Part shown: piece after piece, positions 1 to 5,839 of the stretch
How the letters are laid out: the number at the start of each line of letters is the position of its first letter
Numbering within the stretch: the first letter of the stretch is position 1
Origin: Lysobacteraceae bacterium
GTDB taxonomy: Bacteria; Pseudomonadota; Gammaproteobacteria; Xanthomonadales; Xanthomonadaceae
NCBI GenBank assembly: GCA_028293685.1
Contig: JAQGOI010000251.1
Location: forward strand, 1-7,038
Direction: 5' to 3'
DNA: 7,038 bases
The notes under the pieces: model-generated
The model's database searches: none
The model's input: only the letters and a program-made list of their open reading frames with translations
What the model was told of the DNA's origin: nothing
Made by a program: the position numbers and the translations under genes

Positions 1-532
1 CCGAATTGCCGCGCTCGAAATCGCGTTCGCCAAAACCCAGGGATCCGTAATCGTGGGAGCCATAACCCGGCGTGCCATAGCCTTCGGGCCCGAACCCCTG
101 AGCGCCTGCGCCGCCCTGGGCGCCGTATCCCATTCCAGCACCCTGCTCGCCGTAGGGCTGCGAACCATATTGCGAGCCAAGGCCCTGCGACTCGCGGTAG
201 CTGCTCTGGGCTCCTGAGCGCGGGCGCTGCTCATATGCCGGGCTGTAGCCGCGCGAGCTGAAATTGCTCTGGACATCGCGGTCGCGCCACTCGTTGCCCT
301 GCTGGCGTGCGCGTTGCTCCTGTTCATCCAGGCGAGAACCCTGGTAGCGGTTGCCTTGTGCGAATTGACGCTCGTTGTGGTCCCGATCGTCGCGATCGCG
401 GTTGCTCATGTCATTTCTCCTTTCGTCGACCCAATTGAGGGCGTTGTGCGCCCATTGCGAACCCAACCGAAGCACGTCGCGGGCGGCGGCCTTGAGTTCC
501 CTGGCAGCTGAAGCAGCGGGTTTGTCCTGCAC
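1..532 (-). CDS. Gly/Tyr/Gln-rich hydrophilic protein, 5' part only (possible SWFGD/BON-type stress protein)
   Basis: The reading frame is open from a stop just upstream to the window edge, so the C-terminus is missing and 177 codons are visible. Residues 1-41 (if started at GTG 532) are Ala/Arg-rich and look helical, containing RELKAAARDVLRLGSQW. Residues 42-90 are very polar (MSNRDRDDRD, then many Q, R and N). Residues 115-170 carry repeated YG/FG dipeptides in a Gly/Gln-rich low-complexity stretch. I saw no signal peptide or membrane segment. Proteins of this layout in Xanthomonads often end in an SWFGD and/or BON domain, but that part lies outside the window, so the family is a guess. Two starts are possible: GTG at 532 (AAGAGG 8 nt upstream, about 25 nt from the predicted sigma-54 transcription start) or ATG at 409 (AAAGGAG 7 nt upstream). 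I chose 532 because of its position relative to the promoter and because the extension has a coding-like base pattern. It diverges from the KGG stress gene. Confidence 0.72.
   Translation of the reverse strand, partial: MQDKPAASAARELKAAARDVLRLGSQWAHNALNWVDERRNDMSNRDRDDRDHNERQFAQGNRYQGSRLDEQEQRARQQGNEWRDRDVQSNFSSRGYSPAYEQRPRSGAQSSYRESQGLGSQYGSQPYGEQGAGMGYGAQGGAGAQGFGPEGYGTPGYGSHDYGSLGFGERDFERGNS
407..423 (-). promoter_or_regulatory. Internal Shine-Dalgarno and alternative ATG start
   Basis: On the minus strand AAAGGAG (423-417) sits 7 nt before ATG (409-407), in frame with the GTG at 532. The SD falls on consecutive rare Arg codons AGG AGA, whereas downstream arginines are all CGN. The site could be the real start or a second internal start giving a product 41 residues shorter. 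Confidence 0.55.
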
Positions 533-569
533 GGTGTTTTCCTCTTGTCGTTACCACTGGTGAAAGACC

Positions 570-584
570 GCAAAACCCGTGCCA
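570..584 (-). promoter_or_regulatory. Sigma-54 (-24/-12) promoter for the minus-strand Gly/Tyr-rich gene
   Basis: Read on the minus strand from 584 to 570 the sequence is TGGCACGGGTTTTGC. It matches the sigma-54 core TGGCACG-N4-TTGC at every specified base, with the invariant GG (583-582) and GC (571-570) separated by exactly 10 nt. The only departures are in flanking preferences: A before TGG and G after TTGC. Transcription would begin near 558, about 25 nt before the GTG at 532, which has an SD at 546-541. Sigma-54 promoters need an AAA+ activator, and one is encoded at 1616-2986. Confidence 0.75.
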
Positions 585-659
585 TGCGCGGCAACGGCGC
601 GTCTCGGGCACGGATGGGCTTGCCTCGCCACGCACCAAGGCAGAGGACAAACGGGTTTT
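572..659. repeat. Long-spaced 9-bp inverted repeat
   Basis: AAAACCCGT (572-580) is the exact reverse complement of ACGGGTTTT (651-659), with 70 nt between them. The left arm overlaps the -24/-12 spacer of the minus-strand sigma-54 promoter. A competing shorter pair lies inside: CCGTGCC (577-583) with GGCACGG (607-613). The right arm runs into five T residues (656-660), but the loop is too long for an ordinary intrinsic terminator. The arms may be binding half-sites, a structured RNA, or chance. Confidence 0.35.
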
Positions 660-703
660 TCACCACAAGCAAATACTTGAGCGAAGAAACGACCGCGACG
701 TCA

Positions 704-716
704 GGAAATGTTTTCC
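704..716. promoter_or_regulatory. Candidate activator-binding dyad
   Basis: GGAAA-TGT-TTTCC is a perfect 5-bp dyad with a 3-nt centre. The words CAGGAAA at 702-708 and 721-727 are direct repeats around it. The dyad centre is roughly 100 nt upstream of the predicted plus-strand transcription start and about 150 nt from the minus-strand one, a usual range for bacterial enhancer-binding proteins. Function is inferred from position only. Confidence 0.3.
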
Positions 717-780
717 GCGGCAGGAAAGTTCGTCATGGCCGTGAATGCGACAGGGCGGGCCTTTGATGCAGGCGCAGGCG

Positions 781-797
781 TTGGCATGAAGGTTGCT
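781..797 (+). promoter_or_regulatory. Sigma-54 (-24/-12) promoter for the KGG stress gene
   Basis: TTGGCATGAAGGTTGCT matches YTGGCACG-N4-TTGCW except for T in place of C at 787. The invariant GG (783-784) and GC (795-796) are separated by exactly 10 nt. Transcription would start near A808, leaving a leader of about 79 nt before the GTG at 887. It faces away from the minus-strand sigma-54 promoter at 584-570. Confidence 0.65.
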
Positions 798-811
798 GCT
801 GCTTTGGATTT

Positions 812-827
812 GGAACCCACACGTTCC
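812..827. promoter_or_regulatory. GGAAC-N6-GTTCC dyad near the predicted transcription start
   Basis: GGAAC (812-816) and GTTCC (823-827) form a perfect 5-bp inverted repeat starting a few bases after the predicted sigma-54 start near 808. It could be an operator or a small hairpin in the leader. GGAAC alone resembles a -35 of ECF-type sigma factors, but no matching -10 lies at the right distance. Confidence 0.3.
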
Positions 828-886
828 GGACTCTGCATTCAAATCACCACGACCAGTTCATCTCACGACAAAACAAGGAGCACGAC

Positions 887-1198
887 GTGCCTAACCGCAA
901 GAACAACCAGGAGCAGGGTCGCGAAAGTGGAAATCGCGGCTCCGACCAGGGCAGGGGCCGGGGATTTGCCGGCATGGATCCGCAGCAGCAGCGTGAAATC
1001 GCCAGTGAGGGCGGGCGCGCGGCACATGCCAGCGGGCACGCCCACGAGTTCACTCCAGAAGAAGCGCGCGAGGCCGGCCGCAAGGGCGGTGAGGCGCGAA
1101 GCAACACCACCCGCAACCGCTCCGGCAGCAGTGATCGGGACATCCAGGCAGAAGGCGGCGAAAGCAACCTTGAAGGGCGCGATCGATCGGGCAGCTGA
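887..1198 (+). CDS. KGG-repeat stress-induced protein (YciG/GsiB-like)
   Basis: This is a 103-residue, very hydrophilic, probably cytosolic protein with the stress-induced acidophilic (KGG) repeat. One unit covers residues 26-55 (GFAGMDPQQQREIASEGG, then RAAHASGHAHEF) and a second covers 56-70 (TPEEAREAGRKGGEA). The first unit has EGG instead of KGG; a degenerate AEGG occurs in the Gly/Ser-rich tail. Family members accumulate under stress in several bacteria, but their molecular role is not firmly known. The start is GTG at 887 with AAGGAG at 875-880, six bases upstream, and ends at TGA 1196-1198. It is preceded by a sigma-54-like promoter at 781-797 and followed 39 nt later by a small gene on the same strand, probably in the same transcript. 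Confidence 0.88.
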   Translation: MPNRKNNQEQGRESGNRGSDQGRGRGFAGMDPQQQREIASEGGRAAHASGHAHEFTPEEAREAGRKGGEARSNTTRNRSGSSDRDIQAEGGESNLEGRDRSGS

Positions 1199-1237
1199 CA
1201 GGAGTGCGACCCGGACACGTGCCGCGGGAGAGCATGC

Positions 1238-1594
1238 ATGGACAAAAGCGCACTGACCGGCGCCGTGATCATCGACATCGATGCCGAGCTTTCCTGCTGG
1301 CGAGAGCTCGAATACACGACCACCAGCGAGCTTGTCTTTCTTTTCCACGAATGGGAGCCGGCCATCCGTGTCGGCATCCACGCCTATCTCACCTATCCGG
1401 ATCGGGATTTCGAAAGCATCGAGCCGGTAATCGTTGCCGCCTACCAGAGGATCCGCGGACGTTCGCGCATCCCCTGGTCGCGCGCGGCGCCTGCGGCCCG
1501 CCGCGTATGGCAGAAATTGCAGAATGACGAAGACGTGCAGCGGGCGGGCTGGGAGTACGGCAGTGCACCGCGACCAGCACTGGCCCGGGCGTGA
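1238..1594 (+). CDS. Small conserved hypothetical protein (YxxGYxxYPxxxFE-type stress-associated family)
   Basis: A 118-residue soluble protein with no signal peptide or membrane span. Residues 39-62 (WEPAIRVGIHAYLTYPDRDF and on to ESIEP) and 69-94 (YQRIRGRSRIPW, then AARRVWQKL) follow the order of a widespread proteobacterial hypothetical family. As I recall it, that family reads roughly YxPAYRYGYE-YPGRxFEEVEPDL, then RGxSxLxWExAxxAxRxAWHRVE. Here the usual Y-x-x-G-Y is changed (RVGIHAY), so this is a divergent member. Its role is unknown, though relatives often sit among general-stress genes, which fits the KGG neighbour. The ATG at 1238 has GGGAG at 1226-1230, seven bases upstream. It lies 39 nt after the KGG gene, probably cotranscribed, and its 3' end faces the response regulator gene 21 nt away with no clear terminator between. 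Confidence 0.72.
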   Translation: MDKSALTGAVIIDIDAELSCWRELEYTTTSELVFLFHEWEPAIRVGIHAYLTYPDRDFESIEPVIVAAYQRIRGRSRIPWSRAAPAARRVWQKLQNDEDVQRAGWEYGSAPRPALARA

Positions 1595-1615
1595 ATCCGC
1601 GCAAGCCTGCTGCGA

Positions 1616-2986
1616 TCATCCCGCACGTTTCGTTTCGGCGCGCCTGTCCACTCGCCCCGGGTGCAGGTTATGCGTTTCCAGTTGCTTGAGGCGCGCCAAC
1701 TGGTTGTGGACGGTACGTGCGCTGACGCCAAGAGCCGCGGCCGTCGCGCGTTTGTCTCCGTGGTAATGCTTGAGCGTCTTCAGCAGCATGGCGGTTTCCA
1801 TCTCCGCAAGTGTCATCCCCACATGGAACACCAGCTGCGTCTGGTCGTCGGCGACGCTCGCGCACCGCCGCGGGTCCAGCGCGACCTGGTCGCCCTCCGC
1901 CATGAGGTAGGCACGACTGATCGCACTGCGCAGCTCGCGCACGTTGCCCGGCCAGCTGTGCTGGCGCAGGACGTGTTCGCAATGGGGAGCCAGTTGCCGT
2001 TGCGTTCCATTGCTGGCATTGAGCTCGTCGAGGAACGCATGCGCAAGCAGGAGGATGTCGTCTTCGCGATCACGCAATGGCGGCAGCGATATTTCATAAC
2101 CCGCCAGCCGGTAGTACAGGTCTTCGCGCAGCAGGCCGTCGCCAATGGCGGCGTGCGGGTAACGGTTCGTGGCGGCGATCACGCGTGCGGCGACTGCAAT
2201 CTCCGAGCTGCCGCCAACCCGGGTGACGGCGCCTGACTCCAGAACGCGCAACAGGTACACCTGCAGTTGCGGCGGCATCTCGGCGATTTCATCCAGGAAC
2301 AGCGTCCCGTGTTGCGCCTGCTCGAAAACGCCGATGTGGCGCGCGTTGGCGCCGGTGAAACTGCCGCGTTCATGGCCGAACAGATGACTGGCCAGCAGCT
2401 CCGGCGCAACCGCGCCACAGTTGACGGCGACCAGTGGCCCGCGCCTGCCACTGATCCGATGCAAGGCACGCGCCACGATCTCCTTGCCGGTTCCCGTTTC
2501 CCCGGTGAGCAGCACGGCGACGTCGCAACCCGCGACTTTTTCGATTTCCGTGCGCAGGCGCCGGATCGCGCGGCTTTCGCCCACCAGGCCCAGATCGGCG
2601 TCGCTCGTGCCAACGCCGCGCCGCGACACGCGGATCGAGACTTCGCGCAGCAGCCGATCGAGTTTGTCCAGGCTCAGTGGCTTGGTCAGATAGTCCGAGA
2701 CCGGCATCGACACCGCGCGCGCCGCTGATTCGGCCGTCGGGTCGCCGGTGACGAAGACGATCTTGCCGTAGTCGTCGAGCTCGAACTTCTCCAGCACATC
2801 GAATCCCGAACCGTCCGGCAGCTCCGTATCGAGCAGACTCAAGTCACGCGGCATGCACGCGAATCGCTCGGACTCGGCGACCGAATGGGCGACGTGGGTG
2901 GCGAAGCCATGGCTGCGGGCGAGGTCTGCTGCTTGCGCCGTGAACGTGCGGTCGTTGTCGACGATCACCAGGACAGGTTCGTTCAT
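1616..2986 (-). CDS. NtrC-family sigma-54-dependent response regulator (receiver - AAA+ - Fis HTH)
   Basis: A 456-residue transcription activator. The receiver (1-116) keeps acidic D10/D12, phospho-acceptor D53 (LSLLD), T80 and K102, so it looks phosphorylatable. The AAA+ domain (about 133-373) has Walker A GETGTGKE (162-169), the sigma-54-contacting loop GSFTGA (208-213; GAFTGA is usual), Walker B LFLDE (229-233), the REDLYYRL segment (287-294) and WPGNVREL (345-352). A Fis-type helix-turn-helix lies near 397-434 (KRATAAALGVSARTVHNQL). Such proteins bind upstream sites and use ATP to open sigma-54 promoters. No histidine kinase is visible, so it is orphan within the window. The start is ATG 2986 with no clear SD but a TATAAG box close upstream. 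It is convergent with the KGG/hypothetical pair and divergent from the TonB receptor. The two sigma-54-like promoters at 570-584 and 781-797 are natural candidate targets. Confidence 0.95.
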   Translation of the reverse strand: MNEPVLVIVDNDRTFTAQAADLARSHGFATHVAHSVAESERFACMPRDLSLLDTELPDGSGFDVLEKFELDDYGKIVFVTGDPTAESAARAVSMPVSDYLTKPLSLDKLDRLLREVSIRVSRRGVGTSDADLGLVGESRAIRRLRTEIEKVAGCDVAVLLTGETGTGKEIVARALHRISGRRGPLVAVNCGAVAPELLASHLFGHERGSFTGANARHIGVFEQAQHGTLFLDEIAEMPPQLQVYLLRVLESGAVTRVGGSSEIAVAARVIAATNRYPHAAIGDGLLREDLYYRLAGYEISLPPLRDREDDILLLAHAFLDELNASNGTQRQLAPHCEHVLRQHSWPGNVRELRSAISRAYLMAEGDQVALDPRRCASVADDQTQLVFHVGMTLAEMETAMLLKTLKHYHGDKRATAAALGVSARTVHNQLARLKQLETHNLHPGRVDRRAETKRAG

Positions 2987-2993
2987 GACGTGG

Positions 2994-2999
2994 CTTATA
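2994..2999 (-). promoter_or_regulatory. -10-like TATAAG box, possible leaderless start of the response regulator
   Basis: On the minus strand TATAAG (2999-2994) matches TATAAT at five of six positions and ends 7 nt before the ATG at 2986-2984. Transcription would then begin at or next to the A of the start codon. No good -35 lies 16-18 nt upstream (the place is occupied by CCGCGG). No purine-rich Shine-Dalgarno is seen before the ATG, which fits a leaderless mRNA. Confidence 0.35.
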
Positions 3000-3168
3000 G
3001 TCCAGCCGAGCGCGCTCCGCGGTGAAGGAAACCGCTAAAAATTGCGGCAAAAACCGCGAAACCGTATTCAGTATCCGGAGTTGGCGCGCGGGCCAGCTCC
3101 TCTTGTCACGCGACGCTGACTGCCGCTTTCGCAAGGTCGGGCACCTTCCGGTCCGTGAGGTGCATCGG

Positions 3169-5331
3169 ATGCCCAGCCCCGTGATGCCGCTGTCGGCCAC
3201 TGCACTGGCCATTGCCTGCGCATCATTGGCGGCGCTGTTGCTGGGCCTCTTGAGCAGCGCTGCCGCGTGCGCCGCGCAGCCCTCCGGCACGTTGCCCGGC
3301 ATCGTCGTGGTTGGTCAACGCCAACTGAGCGGAACGCCTGCCTCGGTGGAGCGCATTAGGGCCGACGCCCTGCCGGCGCGTGCGCAACGTAGCGTGTCCG
3401 AGTGGCTGGAACACGTTCCCGGCGTCGCGGCGCGCGATCGGCAGAACCTGGCGCAGGACGTGCAGCTGACGATCCGCGGCTTTGGCGCCAGGTCGACGTT
3501 CGGCGTGCGTGGACTGCAGATTTTTGCCGACGGCATACCGGCGACCATGCCCGACGGGCAGGGACAGGTTTCGCACATTCCGTTGCAGTCGCTGCAGCGC
3601 GTGGACGTGATCCGCGGACCGTTTTCGGCCCTCTTCGGCAACGCGTCGGGTGGAGTCATCGAATTCGTCAGCGCCGATCCGCCACCGCGCACGGCGGCCG
3701 GTCTGCGCGTGGCTGCGGGCAGCGATGGTCTGTTCCAGCGCGACCTGTGGCTGGCCGGCCCGTGGCATCCGGAAACCGCAGGCGGTTACCGCATCGATGC
3801 CGGGCGCCTGGACAGCCGCGGTTTCCGGTTCCATAGCCGTGCGCAACGCGACATCGCGCAGGCACGCCTGCTCACGACGTTGGGCGCCGGCACGCGGCTG
3901 GCGTTGACCGCGAATTCGTTGCAACTGAGAGCCGACGATCCGCAGGGACTGACGCTGGAGCAGGCGCAGCAATCACCGCGCGCGGCGAATTCGGGCGCCC
4001 TGGCGTTCGACGCGCGCAAGCACGTTCGTCAGCAGCAGGTGGGACTGCGGATCGAACAGGCGCTGGGTTCACGCAACGCCGTCACGCTGGGCGTGTGGAG
4101 TGGCACGCGCTCGACGTTCCAGATGCTGTCGGTTCCGGTCGCGGCGCAATCCGCTCCTGGCAGCAGCGGCGGCGTTGTCGACCTTGCGCGCGACTATGAC
4201 GGCGCGGATCTACGCTGGCGCACCGATACCGCGCTCGCGGGGCGCCCGGCCGGCGTGACACTTGGCATCGAATCCCAACAGTCGCGCGAGCACCGCCGTG
4301 GGTTTGAAAATTTTTCCGGTTCGACGCTGGGCGTCATCGGGGCGCTGCGCCGCGATCAGCGCGACGCGGTTGCCAGTCACGACATCTACGCCGAGGCCCG
4401 CTGGCGGCTTCACCCGCGCTGGACGGTAACGCTGGGCGCGCGCAGCAGTCGCGTCGACTTCGATTCACGCGATGCCTATGTGACTGCCGGTAATCCCGAC
4501 GACAGCGGCGCATTGCACTATCGCCAGACCACGCCGGTCGCGGGCCTGCTGTATCAGCCGAAGGAAGGCGTCGAGTGGTATGCCAATGCCGGTCGCGGCT
4601 TCGAGACGCCTTCGCTGAGTGAGCTGGCGTATCGGCCTGATGGCCTCAGCGGCCTCAACACAGCCCTGCGCCCGGCCCGCAGCAACAACTCCGAGGCGGG
4701 CCTGCGGCTGCACGAGGGCGGCCACGCCTTGTCGCTTGCGGCCTTCGCCAGCCGCACACGCGACGAACTCGCCGTCGCAAGCAATCTTGGCGGCCGCAGT
4801 ACCTACACCAACGCCACGACCAGCGATCGCCGCGGCTGGGAGCTCTCGGCGGCGGGGCCGTTGTCGGCGCGATGGCATTACGCGCTCGCCTACAGCCGGC
4901 TCGATGCGCGCTATCGCAAGGCGTTCCAGACCTGCAGGCAACCTCCGTGCAGCCAGCCTGATACCGACGTAGCCGCCGGCAACCGGATCCCCGGGACGGT
5001 GCCGCAAATGCTGTGGGCGCAACTGCGCTGGCGGCCGGAGGGCACGCTGGAATGGTTCCTCGAGGCCAATGCCGTCGGCCGCATGTATGCCGACGATGCC
5101 AACACCGCCCGTGCGCCCGGCTATGCACTCTTGGACGGCGGTGTCGAAACCAGCTGGTCGCTCGCCGGTCTGTCCATTCACGGCTTTGCGCGCGTCGACA
5201 ATGTATTTGGCCGGCGCGTCATCGGCTCGGTGATCGTCAACGACGGCAACGGTCGTTATTTTGAACCGGCGCCGGGCCGTACCTTCGAAATTGGCCTGTC
5301 GTTGCAGGCCGCCGCGCAGTCGACCCCTTGA
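3169..5331 (+). CDS. TonB-dependent outer-membrane receptor, YncD/PqqU-like
   Basis: A 720-residue beta-barrel receptor for TonB-energised uptake. Residues 1-36 are a signal peptide with a long hydrophobic core (about 10-34) and likely cleavage after AAACAA. A TonB-box-like segment GIVVVGQR is at 44-51. The plug (about 74-168) contains QDVQLTIRGFGARSTFGVRG, DGIPATMPDGQGQ and VIRGPFSALFGNASGGV. Barrel marks include GRGFETPSLSELAYRPDG from 475, the pair C589/C594 in a likely loop, and RVDNVF at 675 followed by IGSVIVNDGNGRYFEP. These match what I recall of E. coli YncD (PqqU), reported to import pyrroloquinoline quinone, in a collinear way. Substrate here is inferred from that similarity. The frame stays open back to a GTG at 3022, but the ATG at 3169 with GAGG 8 nt upstream gives a proper signal peptide. 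The 182-bp gap to the divergent regulator holds no other gene; I found no strong promoter there. Confidence 0.93.
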   Translation: MPSPVMPLSATALAIACASLAALLLGLLSSAAACAAQPSGTLPGIVVVGQRQLSGTPASVERIRADALPARAQRSVSEWLEHVPGVAARDRQNLAQDVQLTIRGFGARSTFGVRGLQIFADGIPATMPDGQGQVSHIPLQSLQRVDVIRGPFSALFGNASGGVIEFVSADPPPRTAAGLRVAAGSDGLFQRDLWLAGPWHPETAGGYRIDAGRLDSRGFRFHSRAQRDIAQARLLTTLGAGTRLALTANSLQLRADDPQGLTLEQAQQSPRAANSGALAFDARKHVRQQQVGLRIEQALGSRNAVTLGVWSGTRSTFQMLSVPVAAQSAPGSSGGVVDLARDYDGADLRWRTDTALAGRPAGVTLGIESQQSREHRRGFENFSGSTLGVIGALRRDQRDAVASHDIYAEARWRLHPRWTVTLGARSSRVDFDSRDAYVTAGNPDDSGALHYRQTTPVAGLLYQPKEGVEWYANAGRGFETPSLSELAYRPDGLSGLNTALRPARSNNSEAGLRLHEGGHALSLAAFASRTRDELAVASNLGGRSTYTNATTSDRRGWELSAAGPLSARWHYALAYSRLDARYRKAFQTCRQPPCSQPDTDVAAGNRIPGTVPQMLWAQLRWRPEGTLEWFLEANAVGRMYADDANTARAPGYALLDGGVETSWSLAGLSIHGFARVDNVFGRRVIGSVIVNDGNGRYFEPAPGRTFEIGLSLQAAAQSTP

Positions 5332-5379
5332 TCAACCCTTCACCACGCCCTTTCTAGGGTCCGCTGCACGGAGGAGCCA

Positions 5380-5835
5380 GTGGCCAGCCACTCACGCCAG
5401 GTTGCTTGGATTCTAGCGGCGCTGTTGATCGCGGTCCTCGCCGCGATCGCAGTGGTGCTGTTCCTGCGCCTGCACAGACCTTTCGACAGCGACACGCTGG
5501 CCATCCAGGTCGCGGAACTGCAGTCGCAATCGGCCGAAGCGGCGCTCCTCGCGCAGAACGTCAGCGGCGATCGCTTGGCGCCCGGTTTCGCACACGAGCA
5601 TCTGCGGCAGCTGGCCGACAACGTCGGGCGCGTGGAGGACGCGTTGCAGTCGAAGGCAGCGCAGCCCGGATTGGAATCGCCAAGGCAATCAGCCCAGGGC
5701 CTTGGCGCCACTTTGCAGGTGACGTTGATTGGCTGGTTGCGCGACACCGAGCTTGCGCCAACACTGATTCCCCGGCTGGATGCAGTGACGCAACAGCTCG
5801 ACGCCCTCCACAAGCAGCTCAAGCCTGGCGACTGA
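5380..5835 (+). CDS. Small single-pass membrane protein of unknown function
   Basis: A 151-residue protein I do not recognise. A single hydrophobic segment at residues 9-29 (WILAALLIAVLAAIAVVLFL) is followed by an Ala/Leu/Gln-rich, probably helical region (about 38-150) with leucines spaced as in amphipathic helices (QVAELQSQSAEAALLAQ; LDAVTQQLDALHKQL). It has no cysteines and no enzyme motif. Positive charges flank the segment on both sides, so topology is uncertain; it may be an uncleaved anchor with the helical part either side of the inner membrane. The start is GTG at 5380 with a strong GGAGGAG at 5370-5376. It follows the TonB receptor by 48 nt and its stop is only 4 nt before the NRAMP ATG, suggesting an operon and translational coupling. 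An accessory role for the transporter or receptor is possible but unproven. Confidence 0.72.
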   Translation: MASHSRQVAWILAALLIAVLAAIAVVLFLRLHRPFDSDTLAIQVAELQSQSAEAALLAQNVSGDRLAPGFAHEHLRQLADNVGRVEDALQSKAAQPGLESPRQSAQGLGATLQVTLIGWLRDTELAPTLIPRLDAVTQQLDALHKQLKPGD

Positions 5836-5839
5836 TGCC

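Larger units (their letters stand above)
533..886. promoter_or_regulatory. Shared divergent control region (no gene seen)
   Basis: This gap separates the minus-strand Gly/Tyr-rich gene from the plus-strand KGG gene. Short frames exist here, but none has both a good ribosome site and a recognisable product. It holds two outward-facing sigma-54-like promoters whose -24 elements are about 200 bp apart, a GGAAA/TTTCC dyad (704-716), a GGAAC/GTTCC dyad (812-827), and a 9-bp inverted pair (572-580 with 651-659). The space between the promoters is the right size for upstream activator sites serving both directions. Confidence 0.65.

Noticed and set aside
651..660. ACGGGTTTTT as an intrinsic terminator
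   Set aside because: Its only good pairing partner is 70 nt away and no compact GC hairpin sits immediately before the T run.
545..766. 73-codon plus-strand frame in the control region
   Set aside because: No Shine-Dalgarno of note and a basic, motif-free product; it runs across the minus-strand sigma-54 promoter and the dyad.
708..1256. 182-codon plus-strand frame covering the KGG gene
   Set aside because: Out of frame with the well-supported KGG protein; the Ala/Thr/Arg composition is that of a shadow frame.
844..1381. Two overlapping minus-strand frames of about 175 codons
   Set aside because: Antisense shadows of the KGG and the small hypothetical genes, with no recognisable domain.
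3042..3070. TTGCGG-N17-TATTCA as a sigma-70 promoter for the receptor
   Set aside because: Each element matches the consensus at only three of six positions, too weak to claim.
3022..3168. 49-codon N-terminal extension of the TonB receptor from GTG 3022
   Set aside because: It would bury the signal peptide behind a charged, Cys-containing leader; ATG 3169 has a Shine-Dalgarno and gives a normal export signal.
5328..5359. TTGATCAA palindrome and CCCT/AGGG mini-hairpin between receptor and small gene as promoter or terminator
   Set aside because: The hairpin has a 4-bp stem and no T run, and TTGATC has no acceptable -10 at 16-18 nt; the palindrome overlaps the stop codon and may be chance.
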